A stretch of DNA of 64,000 nt from Deltaproteobacteria bacterium (lineage in GTDB: Bacteria; Desulfobacterota; Binatia; DP-6), in assembly GCA_005888095.1 (NCBI GenBank), contig VBKF01000089.1, forward strand, positions 144,794 through 208,793, written 5' to 3'. Made by a program: the position numbers and the translations under genes. Positions 8,405 through 15,564 of the stretch are shown here, in pieces; the first letter of the stretch is position 1, and each line of letters begins with the position of its first letter. The notes under the pieces were generated by a model. The model was not told the origin of the DNA and made no database searches. It worked only from the letters and a program-made list of their open reading frames with translations.

Positions 8405-9448
8405 TCAGGCGCCCTCGGTCAGGTCGAGCAGCTCGAGCTCGGTCTCGGCCGTCCTCCGGCCGAGGCTCGCGAGCTCGACGCTCTTCACGCCCGCGAGGAA
8501 GGTCTGCATCTGCATGATGCAGATGATCCCCCACTTCAGGTTGCCGAAGACCTCCCACCAGCCGACCGCGGCCGGGTCGACGCGCCGGCCGCCGGCGCGC
8601 TCGTAAGCCGCAAAGAAGCGGGCGCGGTCCGCGAGCCCGCCGACGGGGTTGGCATCGGCACCGAAGCGCCAGGCGCGCACGCAGAGCCAGCCGAGGTCCT
8701 CCATCGGGTCGCCGACGTGCACCATCTCCCAGTCGATCACCGCGCGCAGCCCCTCGGGGCCGAAGATGACGTTGCCCACCCGGTAATCCCCGTGTACCAG
8801 CGTCCGGCGGTCGGTCGCCGGGAGGCGAGCCGCGAGCCAGCGGAGCGCGAGCTCGAAGGCGGGGTGCGGCTCGGGGGCGAGGGCACGGAACAGCGACTCG
8901 TAGCGCGCGAGCTCGACGGCCGCGGGCGACGTCTCGTCCGGCAGCCGGGCGAGGAAGGCGAGGGCCGGCACGCCGAGGTCGATCGCGTGGACGCGGGCGA
9001 GGGCCGTGGCGAGCTGCTCGGGAAGCGCGGCGCGCGCCGGCGCGTACTCGGCGTCGCGCAGGAGACGGCGGGCGAGCGTCTCCCCCTCGACGTAGTCCAT
9101 CACGAAGAAGGGCGCGCCGAGCGCGGCGGGGTCGTCCTCGCACCAGCGCACGCGCGGCACTGGCACGCCGGCGGCCGCCGCCGCCTGGAGCAGCAGGAAC
9201 TCGTGGCGGCGGCTCGTCTCGATGACGTGGCCCGGCGGGTCGCGGCGGAGGACGAGGCGCTCGGCCGCCCCGTTGGGCGTCGCCAGCGTGAACAGCCAGG
9301 TCTCGCGCGAGGCGCCGCCCGGCAGGCGGCGGAGCCCGCTGACGCTCGCCGCGGCGCCGAGCTGTCCGGCCAGGTAGGCCGCGAGCGCGGCGGCGAGGTC
9401 AGTCAAGGTGATCGAGGTATTCGGACCAGCCGTAGCCGACCCGCTCAC
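8405..9448 (-). CDS. Phosphotransferase family protein (APH/ACAD10-like kinase fold)
   Basis: A 347-residue aminoglycoside-phosphotransferase-fold enzyme. It shows RLPGGASRETWLF near residue 40, LVLRRDPPG (phosphate-anchoring Lys position occupied by Arg), the catalytic loop VHGDYRVGNVIF near 225 and AVIDWEMVHVGDP (DFG-equivalent Asp). This subgroup sits beside acyl-CoA dehydrogenases and resembles the ACAD10/11 kinase domain that phosphorylates 4-hydroxyacyl-CoAs (family knowledge). Antibiotic resistance is not implied. ATG 9448 overlaps the DUF7064 gene by 50 bp; TTG 9406 (333 residues, 8-bp overlap) is an equally plausible start because homologues usually begin near it. Confidence 0.9.
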   Translation of the reverse strand: MSGSATAGPNTSITLTDLAAALAAYLAGQLGAAASVSGLRRLPGGASRETWLFTLATPNGAAERLVLRRDPPGHVIETSRRHEFLLLQAAAAAGVPVPRVRWCEDDPAALGAPFFVMDYVEGETLARRLLRDAEYAPARAALPEQLATALARVHAIDLGVPALAFLARLPDETSPAAVELARYESLFRALAPEPHPAFELALRWLAARLPATDRRTLVHGDYRVGNVIFGPEGLRAVIDWEMVHVGDPMEDLGWLCVRAWRFGADANPVGGLADRARFFAAYERAGGRRVDPAAVGWWEVFGNLKWGIICIMQMQTFLAGVKSVELASLGRRTAETELELLDLTEGA

Positions 9449-10397
9449 CCCAGCGCCACTCGGTGAGGCCCTCGGCGATCCGCGTGGTCACGCCGCCGCG
9501 GCGGTTGCGGAGCGGCACCATGTTGAGCACGCGTCCCTCGATCTCCTCGGCGGGGGCCCCGTCCGCCGGATGGAGCCGCGCGCGGAGGCGGGCGTGGAGC
9601 TTCTCGGGAGCCGCGTACTCGGTCTCGACCTCGACCCGGCCGATCGGCCGGTTGGGCTCGTCGCGGCGGAAGACGTACCCGCCGTGCATCTCCGTCCCGT
9701 CGCGCTGCACGGTGAGCGCACCGACCAGGCCGTGATCCGGGCCGAAGTTCATGGTGAGCCAGCGGTAGTACGCGGGCGCCTGCCAGTAGCGCGGGCCCCA
9801 GGAGCGATCGCGAAGCCCGAAGCCGTCGATCGGGTGGTACACGCCGTCGACGACGACGCGGCCGCGCGCGCGCCCGTGCTGCTCGAGGTGCCCGCGCGCG
9901 AACTCGTGACCGGCCCGCTCGTGCCGGACGCTCACCCAGCTCCCCTCCCGCCGCTCGCGCGGCTCGCCGCCGTACGCCGGCGAGATGCCTTCGTAGACCA
10001 GATCCACCTCGACGGCGCGCTGCGGGTTCTCGCTGAAGGCACGCTTCGGGTCGACGAGGTCGAGCGGCCGGCTGAGGAGCACAGCGGGGCCGTCGTACCG
10101 CACGCGGTGCTCGCGCATCGGTGTGCGGACCTCGAAGCGCATGCCGGCCGCGTCGAAGCGCGCGTTGTCGGCGATCTCGGGCCGCGCGAACATGAACGCG
10201 ACCCGCCCGTCGGGCAGGTAGAGGCAGAGCGTCATCTCGGCGTGACGCTCGTTCGGCCGGTTGCCGATGCGGGCGAAGCCGCCGAGACGGCGCCCGGGGT
10301 CGTAGAAGTTGTAGTAGGCGCTCTCGTTGTAGTTCTCCTCGCCCGTGTTCGGATGCATCAGGTCATCGGCATCGAGGAGAACGAGCTGGGTGGTCAT
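9399..10397 (-). CDS. DUF7064/DUF7065 lipocalin-like protein
   Basis: A 332-residue cytoplasmic protein with no signal peptide. ENYNESAYYNFYDPGRRLGGF near residue 20 and GVYHPIDGFGLRDRSWGPRYW near 195 match the DUF7064/7065 pair. These form a CrtC/AttH-type double beta-barrel sometimes annotated as hydroxyneurosporene-synthase-like. The biochemical function is unknown; relatives neighbour acyl-CoA and phosphotransferase genes as here. It is the first gene of a (-) cluster ending with an acyltransferase. ATG 10397 is 83 bp from the divergent NTF2-like gene, so that gap likely holds both promoters. Confidence 0.83.
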   Translation of the reverse strand: MTTQLVLLDADDLMHPNTGEENYNESAYYNFYDPGRRLGGFARIGNRPNERHAEMTLCLYLPDGRVAFMFARPEIADNARFDAAGMRFEVRTPMREHRVRYDGPAVLLSRPLDLVDPKRAFSENPQRAVEVDLVYEGISPAYGGEPRERREGSWVSVRHERAGHEFARGHLEQHGRARGRVVVDGVYHPIDGFGLRDRSWGPRYWQAPAYYRWLTMNFGPDHGLVGALTVQRDGTEMHGGYVFRRDEPNRPIGRVEVETEYAAPEKLHARLRARLHPADGAPAEEIEGRVLNMVPLRNRRGGVTTRIAEGLTEWRWGERVGYGWSEYLDHLD

Positions 10398-10480
10398 GGG
10401 CCCAAACTAGGCGGGCTCGCCCTGTGTTTTCAAGCCGCTCGTCCTTGGCAGTCGGCGGCCCGTGCGATAGATCACCGCGC

Positions 10481-10885
10481 ATGACTCCGCTCTCCGCCGA
10501 GGATCGGCTCGCCATCGGCGAGCTGCTGGCCACCTACTGCTCCGCCATCGACCTGGGCCGCTGGGAGACGTTGCCCGAGCTCTTCACCGACGATTGCCGG
10601 CTCGACTTCGGCGAGACGCTGGGGGTGCATGAGGGCCGCGAGGGGCTCCGCGCGTTCGCCGAGTCGCTGCGCTCGGCGGGCATCCGCATGCGGCACTACG
10701 TGACCAACGTCGTCGTCTCCGGCGACGGCGACCGGGCCCGCGCGGAGTGCTACGTCCTCGCCTTCGTCGGCGAGCCCGGCAGCCTCAGCCAGACGACGGG
10801 GCGGTACGAGGACGAGCTCGTCAAGCGCGGCGGCCGCTGGGCCATCCGCGTGCGCCGCGCCGTCATCGAGCTGCCGCCCACCTAG
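10481..10885 (+). CDS. NTF2-like / SnoaL-like family protein
   Basis: A 134-residue alpha+beta-cone protein. The N-terminal helix (AEDRLAIGELLATYCSAIDLGRW), the LPELFTDDCRLDF strand-turn and the C-terminal RYEDELVKRGGRWAIRVRRAV strands follow the SnoaL-like/nuclear transport factor 2 family. That family includes polyketide cyclases, limonene-epoxide hydrolase-like enzymes and non-enzymatic ligand binders. The start chosen is ATG 10481; the frame is open to 10424, but the upstream part overlaps the promoter gap. It is followed after 10 bp by the ClC channel gene, with which a functional link is not obvious. Confidence 0.85.
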   Translation: MTPLSAEDRLAIGELLATYCSAIDLGRWETLPELFTDDCRLDFGETLGVHEGREGLRAFAESLRSAGIRMRHYVTNVVVSGDGDRARAECYVLAFVGEPGSLSQTTGRYEDELVKRGGRWAIRVRRAVIELPPT

Positions 10886-10895
10886 CCGCCGCGTC

Positions 10896-12878
10896 ATGAA
10901 GGCCGTGCTCGGCCTGCGGGACGCCGTCGAGAGCGACGGCCGCCACGTCCGGCTCATCGGGCTCGCGGTCGTGACGGGCATCCTCGGGGCGGTGGGCAAC
11001 GTCGTCTTCCGGGAGGCGATCAGAGGCGCCACCTGGCTCTTCCAGGGCCGGCTCGCACCGCTCGGGCGCCCGGGGATCCCGCTGGCGCTCGTTGCCGGCG
11101 GGCTCGCCCTCCTCTGCCTCGACCGGTTCTTCCCCGGCGAGGTGCTCGGCTACGGCTTCCCGCGCTTCCTCGAGATGCTCCACCTGCACGGGGCGAGCGT
11201 GAAGCGGCGGTGGATGGTCGTGAAGACGCTCGGGGCCGCGATCTCGCTCGGCGCCGGCGCCGCCGTCGGCCGCGAAGGACCGATCGCGCAGATCGGCGGC
11301 TCGATCGGCGCGGCGGTCGCGCGCCTCGGACGCCTCGCCGCCGAAGAGCGCAAGGTGCTGATCGCCTGCGGCGCGGGCGCGGGCATCGCCACGACGTTCA
11401 ACGCGCCGCTGGGCGGCCTGCTCTTCGCGCAGGAGATCGTGCTGCTCGGCGAGGCGCATCTCGCGAACTTCAGCCTGATCGTCGTCGCCACCACGACCGC
11501 CGTGATCGTCGCGCGCGGGCTCCTCGGCAACGAGCCGGTCTTTCACGTCATGCCGTTCGAGCTCGACAGCTACTGGGAGTGTCTGACCTACGGCGTGCTC
11601 GGCGTGGTGCTCGGCCTGCTGGCGGTCGGCTACATCCGCTTCTTCCACGCGGTCGCCGCGCGTGTACGTCGGAGCCCATGGCCGCGACCGGTGCTCCTCC
11701 TGGTCGGGCTCGCGCTGGTCGGCCTCCTCGACGTGGCGGTGCCGGGGAACGTCTCGGACGGCTACCCGGTCGTCGACCAGGCGCTCGCCGGTCGCCTGGC
11801 GCCGGGTCACATGGCCGTGCTCGCGGCCGCGAAGGTCGCCGGCAGCAGCCTCTCGCTCGGCTGCGGCGCGCCGGGCGGCGTCTTCGGCCCCATCTTCTTC
11901 ATCGGGGCGATGACCGGCGGCGCCTTCCGCGGGCTGTCGGCGCTCGTCCTGCCCGGACTCACCGGCCCGCGCGGGTCCTACGCGCTCGTCGGCCTGGGCG
12001 CCTTCCTCGCCGCCACCACGCACGCGCCGCTGACCGCCATCTTCCTGCTCTTCGAGATGACGCAGAACTACACGGTCACCGTCCCGGCGCTGATCACCGC
12101 GATCGTCGGGCTGACGGTCGCCACCCGGCTCGAGCCGGAGTCGATCGACACCCTGGGGCTCACCGCCGAGGGCAAGAGCCTGCACCCGACGACCGAGCGC
12201 CAGGTGCTCGACCGCATCCCCGTGGCCGCGGTGTACCACCGCGAGGCGGAGACGATCCCCGAGCGGGCGACGCTCCCGGAGGTGCTCCGCATCGTCGCCG
12301 GCAGCCGGAGCGCCACCTTCCCCGTGCTAGACGACGCGGGCGAGCTGGTGGGGGTGCTCGCCTTCGGCGCGCTGCGCTCGCTCCTGCTCGAGGAAGACCT
12401 CGGCCCGCTCGTGGTCGCTCGCGACCTCTGCGAGCCTCGCTTCGCCAAGCTCAGCCCGGAGGCGAGCCTCGGCGACGCGTTCCGGCTCCTCGAGGGCGAA
12501 GGAGTCGAGGAGCTGCCCGTCGTCGATCCCGCGAACCCGAGCCGGCTTCTCGGCCTCCTCTCCCGCGCCGACCTGATCGCCGCCTACAACCGGACCGTCG
12601 CGGCGCTCGGCGCGCTGCCGGCCTCCGCGCGTCCCGGGCCCCAGTGGGCGGACTCCTACCGGGTGCTGGTCGTCTCGGCGCCGCGCACCTGGGTGGGGCG
12701 GTCGCTGCGCGAGATCGACTGCCGCGCGCGCCACGGCGTCGCCGTCCTCGCGGTACAGCCGGGGGGACGGGTCGAGCCCGGGTACGAGCTGCCCGATCCG
12801 GACCGTCCGTTCGCCGCGCACGACACGGTGGTGCTCGCCGGGACGGCCGACGGGCTGCGCGCCGCGCAGGCTTTCTAG
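10896..12878 (+). CDS. clcA: ClC-type chloride channel/antiporter with CBS pair and TrkA-C domain
   Basis: A 660-residue inner-membrane ClC protein. The membrane part is about residues 20-410, with LGYGFPRFLE at the usual GSGIP site, GREGPIAQIGG containing the gating Glu, and GAPGGVFGPIFFIG (GxFxP anion-binding motif). Two CBS domains follow (about 435-495 and 505-565), then a TrkA-C/RCK-C ligand-binding domain to the end, an arrangement seen in many bacterial ClC proteins. The gating Glu suggests Cl-/H+ exchange. The first filter motif is GYGFP rather than GSGIP, which may alter selectivity. The TAG stop lies inside the repeat at 12875. Confidence 0.94.
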   Translation: MKAVLGLRDAVESDGRHVRLIGLAVVTGILGAVGNVVFREAIRGATWLFQGRLAPLGRPGIPLALVAGGLALLCLDRFFPGEVLGYGFPRFLEMLHLHGASVKRRWMVVKTLGAAISLGAGAAVGREGPIAQIGGSIGAAVARLGRLAAEERKVLIACGAGAGIATTFNAPLGGLLFAQEIVLLGEAHLANFSLIVVATTTAVIVARGLLGNEPVFHVMPFELDSYWECLTYGVLGVVLGLLAVGYIRFFHAVAARVRRSPWPRPVLLLVGLALVGLLDVAVPGNVSDGYPVVDQALAGRLAPGHMAVLAAAKVAGSSLSLGCGAPGGVFGPIFFIGAMTGGAFRGLSALVLPGLTGPRGSYALVGLGAFLAATTHAPLTAIFLLFEMTQNYTVTVPALITAIVGLTVATRLEPESIDTLGLTAEGKSLHPTTERQVLDRIPVAAVYHREAETIPERATLPEVLRIVAGSRSATFPVLDDAGELVGVLAFGALRSLLLEEDLGPLVVARDLCEPRFAKLSPEASLGDAFRLLEGEGVEELPVVDPANPSRLLGLLSRADLIAAYNRTVAALGALPASARPGPQWADSYRVLVVSAPRTWVGRSLREIDCRARHGVAVLAVQPGGRVEPGYELPDPDRPFAAHDTVVLAGTADGLRAAQAF

Positions 12879-12995
12879 ATCAGCGAGGGGCTCCGCCCCT
12901 CGCCCCGTCGGGCGAAGCCCGCCGGGTCCTCACTCCCCGCTCGCTTCGCTCGGCCGCGCGCGCGGCGCGCGCGGAGATTCCATCTCGAGTGGAGC
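12875..12995. repeat. Multi-hairpin intergenic repeat, copy 2
   Basis: Copy 2 of the element at 6871-6991. The GCGAGGGGC/GCCCCTCGC hairpin is conserved. The second stem has one T:C mismatch and a GAA loop instead of AAA. The CG-rich third stem is intact. The ClC stop codon is supplied by the first bases of the element (CTAG), and the far end lies 2 bp from the stop of the convergent mini-gene at 12998. Thus it again fills the gap between two gene 3' ends. Confidence 0.9.
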
Positions 12996-12997
12996 GC

Positions 12998-13198
12998 CTA
13001 GCTCGCCGCGGCGCGCTTGCGGTTCTTGGAGCCAGGAGGGCGGCCCGGGCCGCGCCGGCCGCGGCGCCGTCGCCGCCGCCGCGTGGCGGTCTTCCCGCCT
13101 CTGCCGCTCGCTCCGCCGAGAAGGCCCGCTATCGCGTGACTGATCTCCTGACGGACGAGGTCTCGGATCACGGTGATCAGACTCTTCTGGCGCGGCAT
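12998..13198 (-). CDS. Small Arg-rich protein with AT-hook-like tail
   Basis: A 66-residue protein. It has an amphipathic N-terminal helix (SLITVIRDLVRQEISHAIAG), a Gly-rich linker, a run of consecutive arginines, and a C-terminal GPGRPPGSKNRKR segment. The GRP core followed by basic residues resembles an AT-hook or the DNA-minor-groove grip of H-NS/MvaT-type proteins. ATG 13198 has a strong AAGGAGG ribosome binding site 7 bp upstream, which supports a real gene despite the short length. A nucleoid-associated or RNA-binding role is inference. It is the last gene of the (-) group and converges on the ClC gene. Confidence 0.7.
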   Translation of the reverse strand: MPRQKSLITVIRDLVRQEISHAIAGLLGGASGRGGKTATRRRRRRRGRRGPGRPPGSKNRKRAAAS

Positions 13199-13257
13199 AC
13201 CGCTACCTCCTTGGGAAGAGGCCTGCTCCTACTCCAAGCTCTCCGCCGTGGCAAGAC

Positions 13258-13872
13258 TTATTTCCTGACTTCCGACGGCTCGCTCGGGTTTGAAACCTGT
13301 ATTCCTTCGAGATGTAGCCCGCCCACGTCGACGAATTCCATGTCGGCAAGGCGGCGCCGCATTTCGACAACGCCTGGGAATGGCCCGCCAATACGCCCCG
13401 ATGCGCGGTAAATGTAATCGTGCACCGGTGCATATAAATCCACTCCCCGCGCTTCCGGATGCACCTCTTCCGTCTCGGTCAGGTCTTCGACCCGCGTGGC
13501 TTCGGGTACGGAGGCGTGGAGCGCCTGCCGCAGGCCGTCCGCCAGCGCGCGGGAGAACATCTCGGCGTGGAACGTGAAGGCGGCCGCGCGCACCTCTCGC
13601 CGGCGCTCGAGCCTCATGCCGACGCCCGAGCCGCCTTCGACCAGCGCGTCCGCGAGGGCGCCCGCGGGCGGCTCCGGTGCGAGGAGAACCGCGTGGGAGC
13701 CCGCGACGAACAGCTCCTTCAGGCGCTCGCCGAGCGACTCCGGCTCCAGGTCGAGCTTGGAACCGCAGAGCACGAGCCCCTCGCGCTCGCCGCGCGCGGC
13801 GAGGAATCCCGCGACGAAGGCCCGGACGACATCCTCGCGCCCGTGCACCGCGATTTCGTACCAGCGCGTCAC
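13258..13872 (-). CDS. Conserved hypothetical protein
   Basis: A 204-residue soluble protein of unknown function, starting at GTG 13872, 7 bp after the antiporter stop. It begins RWYEIAVHGREDVVRAFVAGFLAARGE, which looks like a beta-alpha unit. A middle segment contains FVAGSHAVLLAPEP and a long helix around AFTFHAEMFSRALADGLRQAL. The end carries DLYAPVHDYIYRASGRIGG and an acidic EFVDVGGLHLE strand. There is no signal peptide or known catalytic motif. Coding bias is strong and it is tightly linked to the antiporter, so a regulatory or accessory role is possible but unproven. Confidence 0.72.
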   Translation of the reverse strand: MTRWYEIAVHGREDVVRAFVAGFLAARGEREGLVLCGSKLDLEPESLGERLKELFVAGSHAVLLAPEPPAGALADALVEGGSGVGMRLERRREVRAAAFTFHAEMFSRALADGLRQALHASVPEATRVEDLTETEEVHPEARGVDLYAPVHDYIYRASGRIGGPFPGVVEMRRRLADMEFVDVGGLHLEGIQVSNPSEPSEVRK

Positions 13873-13879
13873 GGTCGAG

Positions 13880-15235
13880 TCATCCGAAGAACAGCCAGGT
13901 GACGAGCGCAAACACCGGGATCAGGACCGGCAACGAATAGCGGACGATGTAGCCGAAAAACGACGGCATGGATACCCCAGCTTCCTCTGCGATCGACTTG
14001 ACCATGAAATTCGGCGCGTTTCCGATGTATGTGTTCGCACCCATGAACACGGATCCGGTGGCGATCGCCTGCAAATAGGCGTGATGCTCCCCGATGAGCC
14101 GCGGAATCGCGGCGCCTTCGACGACACCCGGGTACAGCCGGCCGAGCGCGGTGGAGAGGAAGGTCAGATAGGTCGGCGCGTTGTCGAGGAACGAGGAGAG
14201 GATTCCGCTCGCCCAGAAGAAGTGGGCCGGCGCGCGCACCGCGCGCACGACGAAGGCCATTCCCCCATGCTCGCCGGCGCGCAGCATGGCGAGCGCGGGA
14301 ATGATCGTCGTGAAGATGGCGGCGAACAGGATCGCGACCTCGCGGATCGGCGCCCAGGAGTACTCGTTCTCCTGCCGGATGCGAGCCGAAGTGGTGAACC
14401 AGGAGCCCGCGAGCATCGCGAGCAGGACGGCGTCGCGCACCAGGTTCTGCACCTGCTGGCGCACGCCGAGGATGATCACGTCGCCGCCGGACCAGACTCC
14501 CGACAGGATCACCGCACCGAGCACGCCGCCGAGGAGGAGAAGGTTGTGCCAGCCCTCGACCGCGAGCGGCTCGCGCGGGCCGTGCGGAGGCTCGCGGACC
14601 ACCCAGTCCTCCCGCCGCCAGTAGTAGACGTCGTGGAGCGCGTAGACGCCGAGCACCACCAGCACCACCAGCGCCGTCTGCTTCCATACCGTGAACGTCC
14701 AGAAGAACGGCACCCCGTGCAGGAAGCCGAGGAACAGCGGCGGGTCGCCGAGCGGGGTCAGGGCGCCGCCGACGTTCGCCACCAGGAAGATGAAGAACAC
14801 GATCGTGTGCGCCCGGTGCCGGCGCGCGCGGTTGGCGCGCAGCAGCGGGCGGATCATCAGCATCGCCGCGCCGGTCGTGCCAACCCACGACGCGAGCACG
14901 GTGCCGATCGCGATCAGCACGCAGTTGGTCACCGGGGATCCGCGGAGCGAGCCCCGCACGTAGATCCCCCCGCCGATGGTGAACAGGGTGGCGATCAGGA
15001 TGATGAAGGGGACGTAGTCGGCCACCGCCACGTGGGCGAGCTCGTGCACGGCCGGCTCGCCGTAGGCGAGCACGAACGGCACCACCAGCACCGCCGACCA
15101 GGCCGCCGACACCTTCGGGAAGTGATGGTGCCAGAAGACCGGCGCGAGGAGCGGGAAGAGCGCGATCGACAGGAGGACCCCGGCGAAGGGAATGGCGCTC
15201 CACACCGGGAGGATCGCGCCGAGCTCCGTTTCCAT
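13880..15235 (-). CDS. Sodium:proton antiporter, NhaD/ion-transporter superfamily
   Basis: A 451-residue inner-membrane transporter with roughly 11-12 hydrophobic segments. The hairpin region GTTGAAMLMIRPLLRANRAR, followed by VANVGGALTPLGDPPLFLGFL near residue 160, is the signature of the CitMHS/NhaD/ArsB superfamily. A second inverted hairpin ASGILSSFLDNAPTYLTF sits near 355. Annotation as a Na+/H+ antiporter comes from the NhaD branch; an organic-acid substrate cannot be excluded. It starts at ATG 15235, 6 bp downstream of the HhH gene, and is followed after 7 bp by the hypothetical gene. Confidence 0.85.
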   Translation of the reverse strand: METELGAILPVWSAIPFAGVLLSIALFPLLAPVFWHHHFPKVSAAWSAVLVVPFVLAYGEPAVHELAHVAVADYVPFIILIATLFTIGGGIYVRGSLRGSPVTNCVLIAIGTVLASWVGTTGAAMLMIRPLLRANRARRHRAHTIVFFIFLVANVGGALTPLGDPPLFLGFLHGVPFFWTFTVWKQTALVVLVVLGVYALHDVYYWRREDWVVREPPHGPREPLAVEGWHNLLLLGGVLGAVILSGVWSGGDVIILGVRQQVQNLVRDAVLLAMLAGSWFTTSARIRQENEYSWAPIREVAILFAAIFTTIIPALAMLRAGEHGGMAFVVRAVRAPAHFFWASGILSSFLDNAPTYLTFLSTALGRLYPGVVEGAAIPRLIGEHHAYLQAIATGSVFMGANTYIGNAPNFMVKSIAEEAGVSMPSFFGYIVRYSLPVLIPVFALVTWLFFG

Positions 15236-15241
15236 GTCCGC

Positions 15242-15532
15242 TCAGCGCCTGCGCCCGACGGTCACCCGGTCCGCGACCCTCTGAAACTCACGCTCCGTGA
15301 GGATGCGCCGCTCGACGAGCTCGTGCGGCTCCTCGTAAGGCCGCCCCTCGACGACCCGCCGCGCCATGCTCGGCGTGATGCCCGGGAGCTTTTCGATCGC
15401 GCGCCGCGAGGCGGTGTTCAAATCGAGGGGACGCGGCGCCGGCGCATCGCGACGGCGGTGAACGAGCCCGCATGCGGGCCCGACGAAGGCTGCCGCCAGG
15501 CAGACGGCCCGCAGCGCACGACTTCGCAGCAT
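15242..15532 (-). CDS. Helix-hairpin-helix (ComEA-like) small secreted/lipoprotein
   Basis: A 96-residue protein with an N-terminal export signal (ALRAVCLAAAFVGPACGL, possible lipobox Cys near residue 21). A single helix-hairpin-helix domain follows: LDLNTASRRAIEKLPGITPSMARRVVEGRPY, the ComEA-type non-specific DNA-binding motif. Unlike full ComEA it lacks a second copy of the hairpin. It lies between a PBP1b-type gene and the antiporter on the same strand, 32 and 6 bp apart. A periplasmic DNA-binding role is inference from the motif; no competence genes are nearby. Confidence 0.82.
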   Translation of the reverse strand: MLRSRALRAVCLAAAFVGPACGLVHRRRDAPAPRPLDLNTASRRAIEKLPGITPSMARRVVEGRPYEEPHELVERRILTEREFQRVADRVTVGRRR

Positions 15533-15564
15533 GAGCGCCGGAGCCTATACCCCGCACGCCCGGT

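Noticed and set aside
8405..9448. Aminoglycoside resistance gene
   Set aside because: The APH fold is present, but the DUF6285/DUF7064 context and the ACAD10-like features indicate a metabolic kinase.
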